Assembly (NCBI RefSeq): GCF_900103585.1
Contig: NZ_FNHV01000003.1
Location: forward strand, 248,001-312,000
Reading direction: 5' to 3'
Length of the DNA stretch: 64,000 nt
Source of the DNA: Streptomyces sp. cf386
GTDB lineage: Bacteria > Actinomycetota > Actinomycetes > Streptomycetales > Streptomycetaceae
Positions within the stretch are counted from its first letter, which is position 1, and the number at the start of each line of letters is the position of its first letter. Positions 28,201 through 35,937 of this stretch are shown here, piece after piece. Position numbers and translations under genes: made by a program. The notes under the pieces were generated by a model. The model did not search any database. It had not been told where the DNA came from and saw only the letters and a list, made by a program, of their open reading frames with translations.

Positions 28201-29912
28201 ACCTGATCCGGGCCACCGGCCCCGACGCCGATCTGCACCGCACCGTCGACCCCCTCGGCCGCCTGCTCACCGAGACCGTCAACGGCCGTACGCTCACCCA
28301 CACCCTGGACGCCGCAGGCCACCGCGTGGGCCGCACCACGCCCGGCGGTCACCACAGCACCTGGACCTACGACCGGGCGGGCCGCCGAACCGCCCTCGCC
28401 ACCACCGGCGGCCGGCTCGACTTCTCCTACGACGACGCCGGGCACGAACTCGAGCGGGTCCTGGACGGCCGCCTCACCCTGACCAGCGCCTGGGACACCG
28501 AGCACCGTCTCACCGGCCAGATCCTCCGCTCCGAGCAGACCGAGCTGCAGCGCCGCGCCTACACCTACCGTGCCGACGGTGCCCTGACCGGCGTCGAGGA
28601 CGCGCTCAGCGGCCCGCGCACCTTCGACCTCGACACCGCCGGACGCGTCACCGCCGTCCACGCCGCCACCTGGACCGAGACCTACGCCTACGACCCGGCG
28701 GGCAACCTCACCGACGCGCACTGGCCGGCCACCGGCGTCGAGGCGGAGGCGGTCGGCGCACGCTCCTACGAAGGCACGCAGCTCGCCACCGCCGGCCGGA
28801 TCCGCTACGAGTACGACGAGGCGGGCCGCACCACGCTCCGCCAGCTCACCCGACTGTCGAAGAAGCCCGCCACCTGGCACTACACCTGGGACGCCGAGAA
28901 CCGCCTCACCCACGTCACCACCCCCGACGGCATCCGCTGGGCGTACCTCTACGACCCGTTCGGCCGCCGTATCGCCAAGCAGCGCCTGGCCGAGGACGGT
29001 GTCACGGTCGTAGAACGGACGGAGTTCACCTGGGACGGTTCGACCCTCGCCGAACAGACCACGCACGCGCCCGCTCTTCCCGGCCCGTACACGTTGAGCT
29101 GGGACCACAAGGGCCGACAGCCGCTGGCGCAGACGGAGACCATCACCACCCCGGCGACCGCCGACACCCCGCAGGACCAGATCGACCGCCGCTTCTTCGC
29201 GATCGTCACCGACCTCATCGGCACCCCGACCGAACTCGTCGACACCGCCACCGGCGCCATCGCCTGGCGGACCGTGCCCACGCTGTGGGGCCACACCGCC
29301 TGGTCGTCCGACAGCACCACGACCACACCACTGCGTTTCCCCGGCCAGTACTTCGACCCCGAGACCGGCCTGCACTACAACCTCAACCGCTACTACGACC
29401 CCGCCACCGCCCGCTACACCACCCCGGACCCGCTCGGCCTCAGCCCGGCCCCCAACCCCGACGCCTACGTCCACAACCCGCACACCTGGTGCGACCCCCT
29501 CGGCCTGATGCCGGACGACGGCGCCGACATCAAGAAACAGCTGATGGATCTGGGGAAGCAGCGGTCCCAGCAGGTCGCTGCCGGGCTGGGCGAGGGCGAG
29601 AAAGCCCCGGGTGCCTACACCGTGGGCCAGGACCGGACCACGGGCAAGATCTACTACGGTGAGAGCGGCCCTGAGACCGGTCACCATCAGTCCGTGGTCG
29701 AGGCCATGCCTGCCGAGTCGCAACGCGCCGATGACACGCGCCCGCCCGGAGTGTGTGGTGAGCCACGGATGTTCACCAACGCGATCAACGATGGCGCGGA
29801 CCCGAAGAACATTGACTTGGTGACCGTCAACCCCAAGGGTAAGAAATTCAAGATGTGCCAGAACTGTGCCTCCTGGGTACCTGGCTTCGGAGGAGAGGTA
29901 CTGACCGGATGA
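25233..29912 (+). CDS. RHS-repeat polymorphic toxin with C-terminal deaminase-like tip
   Basis: The 1559-residue protein has an alpha-helical N-terminal domain of about 220 residues (LDKHWGKVKGTHLANL) like WXG100-linked exported toxins; there is no signal peptide, so type VII-like export is likely. A poly-Gly linker, a DUF6531 segment (GEPVDMATGRMFIEQMDVSLPG) and over a dozen YD/RHS repeats follow. The RHS core closes with GQYFDPETGLHYNLNRYYDP and TTPDPLG. The last 110 residues hold V-C-G-E (C1508, E1510) and MCQNC (C1542, C1545), the zinc and Glu pattern of YwqJ-like deaminases. ATG 25233 follows GGGGGTG; GTG 25227 is possible. The next gene encodes its immunity protein. Confidence 0.9.
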   Translation: MGVTLPGYLDEALDLIGVSWPNVDEDDYREMAQAMREFADDIDDGAADAHAAISDLLGSNEGLAVQALDKHWGKVKGTHLANLAEGGRLAATALDGVAVLIEGAKLAAITQLGILAAEIAAAIAASTVTLGLSALGGLAATQATRVAVKRIFQEVCEQVAERVIEIAMGPVFEAIGSMAGDLVVQLGGNALGVQNGVDLGQTAKAGKEGLNDGIDAAKGAGGSMTLASAGGGGGGGGGGGGGGQFSLDPEAYDRAGTKLAGAGGKIRDGAGGKLSRAKSTHGRTKGRDAIADAANAMLDQVIDGIEKGVKNSAKHLDENMTNGLKRMAKNHNDNDRGIADSLDGIRKGDSGKDTPSGPKGTSGGNSGRSPGQGSGRDQVRDPREAGRPRDSVCQGGEPVDMATGRMFIEQMDVSLPGSLPLLFKRSFESGYQAGRWMGPRWVCTFDERLEIDAEGVVYLSADRFTQAYPHPEPDAPARATAGVRQDLAVDSVTGDFTLTDPATGLVREFTLRPDGATALLTRIRDRAGHHVDFAYDTDGAPASMTHSGGYRLLVTVDAGRITALSLAGGEGEDLPLTRYGYTDGHLSEVYNSSGRPLSFANDTQGRIESWTDRNGTQYLYTYDESDRVVEEGGADGSLTFRFTYGDPDPATGIKVHTETNALGHTTRYQVNEHAQIVAETDPLGNTTLFERDEYDRLLSRTDRMGRTTRFEYDDAGELVAVVQPDGEQSTAVYFGDAHHPTQITRPGGRTWHQTFDEAGRRTAVTDPTGATTRYGYDAFGHLASVTDALGHTTLVRCNAAGMPVEVTDPAGATSRYERDAFGRVTAVADQLGVVTRLTWSVEGLLTSYTAPDGTVQTWSYDDEGNLLTHTDRAGRVTGFEYTPFETIAARTDPDGTRLTFGYDAHMQLISVTNALGQTWSYTYDPAGRLVEESDFHGRSISYELDAVGDVVARTVPTGQRIRYGYDVLGRLVEKDCDGARTTYAYDPSGHLIRATGPDADLHRTVDPLGRLLTETVNGRTLTHTLDAAGHRVGRTTPGGHHSTWTYDRAGRRTALATTGGRLDFSYDDAGHELERVLDGRLTLTSAWDTEHRLTGQILRSEQTELQRRAYTYRADGALTGVEDALSGPRTFDLDTAGRVTAVHAATWTETYAYDPAGNLTDAHWPATGVEAEAVGARSYEGTQLATAGRIRYEYDEAGRTTLRQLTRLSKKPATWHYTWDAENRLTHVTTPDGIRWAYLYDPFGRRIAKQRLAEDGVTVVERTEFTWDGSTLAEQTTHAPALPGPYTLSWDHKGRQPLAQTETITTPATADTPQDQIDRRFFAIVTDLIGTPTELVDTATGAIAWRTVPTLWGHTAWSSDSTTTTPLRFPGQYFDPETGLHYNLNRYYDPATARYTTPDPLGLSPAPNPDAYVHNPHTWCDPLGLMPDDGADIKKQLMDLGKQRSQQVAAGLGEGEKAPGAYTVGQDRTTGKIYYGESGPETGHHQSVVEAMPAESQRADDTRPPGVCGEPRMFTNAINDGADPKNIDLVTVNPKGKKFKMCQNCASWVPGFGGEVLTG

Positions 29913-30370
29913 ACGACACTCCCGATCGGCGGGCGATCCAGGAAGTTCGGGATGCCTTGTCAGGGACTGCCGAACTCGAGGTCCACCCCCTGGACATCGA
30001 GAACGCCTGCCGCCAGTACACCGAGGACGGGTACGAGGTCACCCCCCAGCTCCGACAGTTCCTCGAGGTCTATGGCGAGCTCACCGTGAGCTGGATTTCG
30101 CGGGAGTGGAAGTACGAGCTCACCACATCGGTCGAGAGAACACTGGAGTCCGCGCACGCCTTCCCCAGGACCCTGCGCATCCACGCCAAAGACCTCGGCT
30201 GCCCCGTCCTCCTGGTCGGCACCGTGTTCGACACCGAGGAGTCGGTGCTGCTCACCGAGAACGGCGACATCCTGTTCTACGGGGACGCCGGATTCCAGCG
30301 GGTCGCGAACGGCTTCGGAAACGCGGTACGAGCGCTCCTGACGGGCGACTGGGACAAGACCTTCTTCTGA
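29909..30370 (+). CDS. SUKH-3-type immunity protein
   Basis: The 153-residue protein starts inside the toxin stop (ATGA overlap), the usual arrangement for a cognate immunity gene. ENACRQYTEDGYEVTPQLRQFL and the later VGTVFDTEESVLLTENGDILF and GDAGFQRVANGFGNAV fit the SUKH-3 family, which commonly accompanies YwqJ-like deaminase toxins in Streptomyces. It is small, acidic, soluble and has no signal peptide, consistent with protecting the cytoplasm. The long in-frame extension upstream (to 29855) lies wholly within the toxin tip codons and was rejected. Confidence 0.87.
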   Translation: MNDTPDRRAIQEVRDALSGTAELEVHPLDIENACRQYTEDGYEVTPQLRQFLEVYGELTVSWISREWKYELTTSVERTLESAHAFPRTLRIHAKDLGCPVLLVGTVFDTEESVLLTENGDILFYGDAGFQRVANGFGNAVRALLTGDWDKTFF

Positions 30371-30580
30371 TTACCGGGGGCTTTGGAGCGAGTTGACGAA
30401 GAAGGCCCAGGCGGGGGTGGGGAACAGGAGGGCGGGGCCGTCGGGGTTCTTGGAGTCGCGGACGGGGACGGCGCCGGGGAGGTTGTCGGCGACCTCGACG
30501 CACTCACCGCCGGTCCCGCTGCTGTAGCTGCTCTTGCGCCACTGCACGGAGCTCAGGTCGATGTTGCTGTTCGGCTTCAT
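30371..30580 (-). CDS. DUF397 protein
   Basis: The 69-residue protein has the full DUF397 pattern: VQWRKSSYSSGTGGECVEVAD, then VPVRDSKNPDGPALLFP and WAFFV. DUF397 genes nearly always follow an XRE-DUF5753 regulator, as here. GAGG lies 9 bp before its ATG. It overlaps the 3' end of the regulator frame by 77 bp. In Streptomyces such pairs act like small regulator/antagonist modules; the partner here appears broken by a frameshift. Confidence 0.9.
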   Translation of the reverse strand: MKPNSNIDLSSVQWRKSSYSSGTGGECVEVADNLPGAVPVRDSKNPDGPALLFPTPAWAFFVNSLQSPR

Positions 30581-31446
30581 TCCGATAGTCCTCTGCTGCT
30601 GCCTCGATCATGGCCAGGGACGCCTCCGGTGGCAGTGCGGCGGCCCTGAGCAGATCGTACGACTCCCGGTACTCCATCACGAGGGCCGGATAGTCGATGA
30701 CTTGGCCGCTGTGCAGGCCCTCCGTGTACACCAGCGGTGGCGCGTCATGGAAGGTCATGATCCGCGTCAGCCCCATCATGAACGGGTGCACCGAGGTTTC
30801 CGGGACGATCTGCACAAGCGACCGCGTGGACCTGACCACCTCGCCGATGTGGTCCAGCAGTTCAGCCATCCCTGCAGGGGGCAGCGCACGCCGCCGGATG
30901 ACCGACTCGTCGAGGATCGCCCAGAACTTCGGCGGCGACTCCCTCACAAAGAGACTCGCACGCTCCAGACGGGCTTTCACGACCTCCTCGACCTTGGCCT
31001 CCGAGGCTCGCGGCATCGCCGACCGAGCAATCACCGTCGCGTACGCCCTGGTCTGGAGCAGCCCGGGCACCAGCAAGGGAGCCCAGTCCTCGATGCTCCG
31101 TGCCTGCTTCTCCAGGTCGGCGACATCCGCGAAGTGCGGGGCGATGCCCACGCACCTTGCCTTGGCCGCGTCTTCACACCGCCGCTGGAAAAGAGCCGTC
31201 CGTGCCCAGCCGCTTGTCCACGTGCACGGCCAGATCCATCGGCATCCCCCGCTCGCCCCGCTCGATCTGGCTGAGGAACGAGATCCCCCGGAAGCTGCCC
31301 TCGGCCAACTGCTCCAGCGTCAGCCCCGCTTGCTCCCTTCGATAGCGCAACTCGGCGCCGTAGAAGCAGGGAACACTAGTCGACGCGTCAGGGTCCTTCT
31401 TCGCGGGCACAACCCACCACCGCCGTTTCTCTTGTTGCATGCGCAC
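30504..31446 (-). pseudogene. Frameshifted XRE-DUF5753 regulator
   Basis: Two frames together make one normal gene. The first (31174-31446) encodes the HTH half, YRREQAGLTLEQLAEGSFRG and FLSQIERGERGMP, and ends abruptly. The second (30504-31151 and upstream in its frame) encodes the DUF5753 half, DLEKQARSIEDWAPLLVPGLLQTRAYATVI. Removing one T from the run at 31189-31192 (AAAA on the plus strand) restores a continuous frame reading S-F-Q-R-R-C-E-D-A-A-K-A-R-C-V-G-I-A-P-H across the join. It is either a recent pseudogene or a homopolymer sequencing error. Confidence 0.8.
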
Positions 31447-31525
31447 CCGAAACCCCTTTCACGGTACGCAACTCGACGCCAGCCTGTGAGTGATTCATTA
31501 CAGAACGCACACGGAGGCGTACCCC

Positions 31526-31744
31526 ATGCACCCCCAGACCCACCCCCACCACGAAACCGACGCCTGCGTCGAAGACCTCCGCGCCGCCCTGGAGGCGAAC
31601 GGCATCACGCTCCCCTCCCTCGGCGTGGACCTGCCGACCTTCGCCGACTCGCTCCCCACACGCCCTCTCATCGCACTCGGCAACTGCAACCAGGTCACCG
31701 CCCGCGCCCTGATCTCCGCCCTGCGCAAGGCGGCCGGCCGGTGA
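31526..31744 (+). CDS. Small conserved-looking protein upstream of HATPase gene
   Basis: The 72-residue protein (MHPQTHPHHETDACVEDLRAA at its start) has no signal peptide or membrane helix. ATG 31526 has a perfect GGAGG 8 bp upstream, which excludes the earlier ATG at 31490. Its stop overlaps the GTG of the HATPase gene (GTGA), so the two are coupled. It is not a recognised domain; its position between an XRE gene and an HATPase gene is typical of Streptomyces regulatory clusters. Confidence 0.7.
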   Translation: MHPQTHPHHETDACVEDLRAALEANGITLPSLGVDLPTFADSLPTRPLIALGNCNQVTARALISALRKAAGR

Positions 31745-32106
31745 ACCGACCCCTCGTCCTCGAACTGCTCGCGCTGCCCAAGGCCGTACCGGAGGTGCGC
31801 CGTGCGGTCCGCGAGCACTTGGGCGCGTCCTTCCCCGAAGCCCAGCTCTGCGTCAGCGAGTTGCTCGCCAACGTGATCAACCACGTCGGCGAGGGGACCC
31901 CGGTGACCGTCCGCCTGTTCCGCACCCCGGACGGCCGTACGCGCCTGGAGGTGACCGACACCGACCCGCATGCCTGGCTCATCGCACGCCACCCGGGCGA
32001 GGACGACGAGACCGGCCGCGGCCCCCTCCTGCTCGACGCGATGGCCCGGCGCTGGGGGGTGTGGCTGACGCCGGCCGGCAAGACGGTGTGGTGCGAGCTC
32101 CCCTGA
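31741..32106 (+). CDS. HATPase_c_2 anti-sigma-like ATP-binding protein
   Basis: The 121-residue protein is a minimal GHKL ATPase fold. The N-box is SELLANVINHV, the G1 box VTDTDP and the G2 box GRGPLLLDAMARRWGV. Proteins of this size resemble RsbW/SpoIIAB-type anti-sigma kinases, and Streptomyces has dozens beside XRE-DUF5753 genes. GTG 31741 overlaps the upstream small gene. Its target sigma or anti-sigma factor cannot be named from the sequence. Confidence 0.88.
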   Translation: MNRPLVLELLALPKAVPEVRRAVREHLGASFPEAQLCVSELLANVINHVGEGTPVTVRLFRTPDGRTRLEVTDTDPHAWLIARHPGEDDETGRGPLLLDAMARRWGVWLTPAGKTVWCELP

Positions 32107-32116
32107 CGGTTACTCC

Positions 32117-32677
32117 TCAGTCGCAGCTGAGGTAGTCGTATCCGGCCTGCCTCCAGTCGCCGTCGGAGTCCTTGAAGAGGTACTTGCCCTCGGTGTTGCG
32201 GCGCATGGGGAAGGAGTGGCTCCTGCCCCGGTACTCCAGGTACAGCGTCTCGCCCCGGTCGGTGCTGCCGCCGGTCTGGAAGTTGTGAATGTGGGCCTTG
32301 CCAAAGGTCTGGTTGCCGACCCTGCCGTCCACGTCGAGATGCCAGCGCTCCTGGAGCCACTTCGTGGCCGTCTGGGTGTCTTCTCCGAAGTAGCCGTTGA
32401 TGAAGGCCTCCGGGAAAGGCCTTCCGGTGCTGGCCGTCGCGCCCTCCGCCCACAGGATCCGCTGCCACATGCATACCGCGTTGGACGGACTGTGTCCGCC
32501 GAGAAAGCTGCCGAGGGTCCCCTCGTCGTCGAAGTCGTCGATGTGCTTGTCGTACCCGCGCACCCACCCGTCGGACGCCTTCGCGGAGGCCGGTGAGGCC
32601 CCCAACCCCAGCGTGGCCGCCAGGGCGGCACCTATAACGGCCGCACCGACCCGTGAACGCTTACCGCTCAAGTTCAT
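32117..32677 (-). CDS. Secreted peptidoglycan-binding protein (copy A)
   Basis: The 186-residue precursor has a signal peptide cleaved near SPASA-KA (about residue 32). A PG_binding_1-like domain spans about residues 60-125: CMWQRILWAEG, then FGEDTQTATKWLQERWHLDVDG and VGNQTFG. The last 60 residues are a small beta-rich unit. The gene at 35938 encodes the same architecture (MWQAILAAEG, VTAAATKQWQSRYGLTADG). ATG 32677 was chosen since the signal peptide starts there. It is divergent from the DUF1906 gene, sharing its promoter region. Confidence 0.83.
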   Translation of the reverse strand: MNLSGKRSRVGAAVIGAALAATLGLGASPASAKASDGWVRGYDKHIDDFDDEGTLGSFLGGHSPSNAVCMWQRILWAEGATASTGRPFPEAFINGYFGEDTQTATKWLQERWHLDVDGRVGNQTFGKAHIHNFQTGGSTDRGETLYLEYRGRSHSFPMRRNTEGKYLFKDSDGDWRQAGYDYLSCD

Positions 32678-32845
32678 GTGATCCCTCTCTCCTGTGGTTA
32701 CCGCGCACAGGATTGCCCAAAGGGACGCCAGGGGGACCCTGCACATTTACAGGTTCCCTGCGTCCCCTCCCTGGGCGACGGTCTGGCGGCGGGGGTGCCG
32801 TGGCACTCCGCTATCCAGGTCCGAACCGAACGGGGGAAATGTCGC

Positions 32846-35266
32846 ATGGACGATCCCAACGTGCTCGCCGCCCAGAAATGGGTGAACGAGACCTACGACG
32901 GCGTAGCCGACCGATACGAGCGCTGCCCGCAGGACGGCAGCACCGGCTGGGCCACCGTGCTCAGCCTCACCCAGGGCCTCCAGCACGAGCTGGGGATCTC
33001 ACCGACCGTACGGAACTTCGGTCCCGGCACGTTCGACGCGCTCGTGGCGCGCGGCGGCATCCGTCCGTCCGAGACGAAGACCAACCTGATCCGCATCATC
33101 AACTACGCGCTGTGGTGCAAGGGGTACTACGGCGCCTCGTCGGCAGGCCGGTGGACCTCGGTGACCACCGATTCGATGAACGAGTTGATCGGCGACGCGG
33201 GGCTGGCGTCGGTGGCCAACGTCTCCAACATCCCCACGCGGCTGCTGGTGCAGATCATCAAGGCGCTGCTGCGCATGGACCAGTTCCGGATCGTGCCCGG
33301 TGGATCGGCGGAGATCCGGCGGTTCCAGCGGCATCTGAACCTGACCTACGTCGTCGGTGAGGAGATCACCACCATGGACCTCAGTCCATGCGACGGTGTC
33401 TACTCGCGTGACGTGCAGCAGGCGGTGATGAAGGCCGTCCAGTTCGAGATCGGGATCCCGCGCGCCGACATCGGCGGGTACTTCGGCAGCACCACCAAGT
33501 CGAAGCTCCAGGCGCAGCCGTCCCTCGGGGTGGGCAGCGAGGGGGACATGGTCCACCTCTTCACGGCCCTGTGCGTGTTCAACTCCCCGGTGATCCTGAA
33601 CGGCGAGCCCGTCTCCGCGGCGATCCGCCGCGAATACACCGACAACACCGCGGAGTTCGTCCGCGCCTTCCAGAGGTTCAGCCAGCTCCCCGTCACCGGC
33701 AAGTCGGACTACGACACCTGGGCACAGCTCCTCGTCTCCACCGGCAACGAGTTCCGGGAGACCACCGCCCTGGACGAGGCCGCGCCCCTCACCTTCGCCC
33801 GCGCCAAGGCACTGAGCGACGCCGGTTTCCGGGTGGTCGGCCGCTACCTCGACGAGCATCTGCCGCCGGACGACGAGTACTACCTCGGCAAGGCGCTCAC
33901 CAGCACTGAGCTGAGCGAGATCATCCGTGGTGGGCTGCGCGTGTACCCGATCTTCCAGTGGAACGGCACCGTGCGTGAGAATTTCACGGAAGAGAAGGGC
34001 TTGGAGCAGGGCAACGTGGCCGAGCAACGAGCCCTCGAATTCGGCTTCAACCGCGGCACCTGTATCTACTTCGCGGTCGACTTCGACGCGACCCAGGCGG
34101 ACATCGACGACCATGTGATCCCGTACTTCCGTGGGGTGCGCGCCGCGCTGGGGCGGTCGAACCGCTACACGTACGGGGTGTACGGCTCACGCAACGTGTG
34201 CAGCCAGGTGTCCAACCGCGTCGGCGCGACCTGGTCGTTCGTGTCAGGTTTGTCCTGGGGATTCTCCGGGAACCTCGGTTTCCCTCTCCCGCCGAACTGG
34301 TCGTTCAACCAGATCCGCCAGGGCCCCTTCAGTTACGGCAGCGGCAGTTTCGGAGAGACCTGGGACATCGACCGCAACGTCTGGCGCCGCAACTCCGATC
34401 CGGGCACGGCCGTACTCAATGCCGACAGGTCACCCGCGCAGGGTTTCATCGACCTCGTCCAGCGGCTGTACACGGCCGCCCTGGAGTACGACGCGGGAAT
34501 CGACCCGACCATCCTCGTCTGCCACTTCTTCAGGCAGGAGGAGTACAACGGCCTCGAGTGGAAGGGGGCCTTCGGGGCGGTCAACCAGGGCTGGATAGCG
34601 GCGGCGGCAGAACAGGGGCTGACCCTCGACGGCAGGAGGTACCTCACCGATCCGGTGACCGGAACCGCCGTCGGTACGGAGCACCTCATGGCGACCCTGC
34701 AGGCTTGCCTCCAGTACCCCTCGACCACCGACCTCGTGTCGCTGGGCGACGGCGGTGGCTGGGCCGGCGATCTCGCGTCGTTCTATGCGGACTGGCGCCG
34801 GAACAAGGACCGGTATCCGAACCCCATGCTCTTCGCTCTGGATTACCTCGGAAAGCGGAACACCGCGTCGTCGTTCGACAACGTGGACTGGATTTCCGAC
34901 GCCGACGGATTCAACATCATGCGGCTCATGAAGGAGAAGTCGCTCATCCTCCCCCAAGCTGTCGCCCGCTACTACGGCACCGACAGTCCCGGGGCCGACG
35001 ACCGGGTCTGCCAGCGGCGGTACACGCTCTTCCAGGCCGACCGCTTCGACAGCGACAGTGCGACGACGCAGGTCCTCGCCAAAAATCTGCTCCTGGGTGA
35101 GAACTCCGACATCACGGTGATCGCAGGAAAGTGGCTTCTGGCCGGCGGCCCCAGCCTCGGTTCTGATGACCTTCCGGAGAACATCGACCCGGTCCAGCTC
35201 AACAATTTCGTGCTCGCGTACGCCTGGGAGCTCCAGGAACGCGTCGACGCCGAGGGGGGAAAGTAA
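32846..35266 (+). CDS. DUF1906 glycoside-hydrolase-like protein with peptidoglycan-binding repeats
   Basis: In this 806-residue protein, residues 1-330 contain two or three peptidoglycan-binding-like helical units (for example RRFQRHLNLTYVVGEE and FVRAFQRFSQLPVTGKSDYDTWAQLL). Residues about 345-560 form a DUF1906 TIM-barrel like mycobacterial Rv2525c: AKALSDAGFRVVGRYLDEHL, VYPIFQWNGTV and GTCIYFAVDFDATQADID. The C-terminal 240 residues are unrecognised. ATG 32846 has GGGGGAAA upstream. No signal peptide is present although its domains suggest a wall substrate, so export must be non-classical or coupled to another system. The next gene follows directly on its stop. Confidence 0.85.
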   Translation: MDDPNVLAAQKWVNETYDGVADRYERCPQDGSTGWATVLSLTQGLQHELGISPTVRNFGPGTFDALVARGGIRPSETKTNLIRIINYALWCKGYYGASSAGRWTSVTTDSMNELIGDAGLASVANVSNIPTRLLVQIIKALLRMDQFRIVPGGSAEIRRFQRHLNLTYVVGEEITTMDLSPCDGVYSRDVQQAVMKAVQFEIGIPRADIGGYFGSTTKSKLQAQPSLGVGSEGDMVHLFTALCVFNSPVILNGEPVSAAIRREYTDNTAEFVRAFQRFSQLPVTGKSDYDTWAQLLVSTGNEFRETTALDEAAPLTFARAKALSDAGFRVVGRYLDEHLPPDDEYYLGKALTSTELSEIIRGGLRVYPIFQWNGTVRENFTEEKGLEQGNVAEQRALEFGFNRGTCIYFAVDFDATQADIDDHVIPYFRGVRAALGRSNRYTYGVYGSRNVCSQVSNRVGATWSFVSGLSWGFSGNLGFPLPPNWSFNQIRQGPFSYGSGSFGETWDIDRNVWRRNSDPGTAVLNADRSPAQGFIDLVQRLYTAALEYDAGIDPTILVCHFFRQEEYNGLEWKGAFGAVNQGWIAAAAEQGLTLDGRRYLTDPVTGTAVGTEHLMATLQACLQYPSTTDLVSLGDGGGWAGDLASFYADWRRNKDRYPNPMLFALDYLGKRNTASSFDNVDWISDADGFNIMRLMKEKSLILPQAVARYYGTDSPGADDRVCQRRYTLFQADRFDSDSATTQVLAKNLLLGENSDITVIAGKWLLAGGPSLGSDDLPENIDPVQLNNFVLAYAWELQERVDAEGGK

Positions 35267-35911
35267 ATGGCACTGACACGACGGGCCGTGCTGCTGTCCG
35301 CCGGCGCCCTCGGCGTGGGCGCCACACTGAGTGACGTCCTCACCCGGCCGTCGGCCGCTGCCGACGGCTGGTGGAACTCACGACGCAGCGCCAACGGCTG
35401 GCCCATCGACACGGCCGCCATCGAGTCGTTCCGCGTCGAAGGCTCCCCGGCCACCGTACGCCTGCACCGCGAAGCGGCCCCGGTCCTCCTGCACCTCGCG
35501 AGACGCTGGCACTACGAGGTCATGCCGCTGCGCGGCTCACAGGACGTCCTGGGACACCGCACCGAAGGCGCCGTACGCCTCGCGTACGAGTCGAACTACC
35601 TCTCCGGCAGTGCGATCGCCCTGCTCGGGGCGGGCGACGGCCTGTGGCCGCTCCAGGAGGCGGTCGTCCGCGACATCCTCGCCGACTACGGCGGCGTGGT
35701 GCGCTGGGGCGCGGATCTCTCCCCCGCCGCCACCTGCCACTTCCAGATCGACGTCGGACCGAACGCGAAGCCCCTCACGCACCTCACGAAGACCTTCCGC
35801 GACCGCGCCGTGCACCACAACGGCCCGCGCCCCGGCGCGGTGGAAGACCCGGCCACGCCGGAACGCCGCACCAGGGCCCGCCGCCTGGCCAAGGACCAGA
35901 GCAAGAACTGA
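35267..35911 (+). CDS. Tat-exported M15-like protein lacking key zinc ligands
   Basis: The 214-residue protein has a twin-arginine signal (TRRAVLLSAGALGVGA). The mature part follows the plan of M15 D-Ala-D-Ala carboxypeptidases: SNYLSGSAIAL aligns with the SxHxxGxAxD motif and ATCHFQIDV with the final HFE-type motif. The first ligand His is Tyr and the Asp is Ala or Leu, leaving only the last His. It is probably a non-catalytic wall-binding pseudoenzyme. The ATG begins right after the stop of the DUF1906 gene, whose end supplies the AG-rich ribosome site, so they are coupled. Confidence 0.7.
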   Translation: MALTRRAVLLSAGALGVGATLSDVLTRPSAAADGWWNSRRSANGWPIDTAAIESFRVEGSPATVRLHREAAPVLLHLARRWHYEVMPLRGSQDVLGHRTEGAVRLAYESNYLSGSAIALLGAGDGLWPLQEAVVRDILADYGGVVRWGADLSPAATCHFQIDVGPNAKPLTHLTKTFRDRAVHHNGPRPGAVEDPATPERRTRARRLAKDQSKN

Positions 35912-35937
35912 CGACCGTCGCACAAGGAGGAAGAATC

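Noticed and set aside
26298..29723. 1141-codon minus-strand frame inside the RHS gene
   Set aside because: It is a shadow of the RHS repeats; the plus frame contains YD repeats and the RHS core.
25233..29912. RHS gene as a mobile element
   Set aside because: No transposase, integrase, terminal repeats or target duplication were seen around it; flanking genes are ordinary chromosomal genes.
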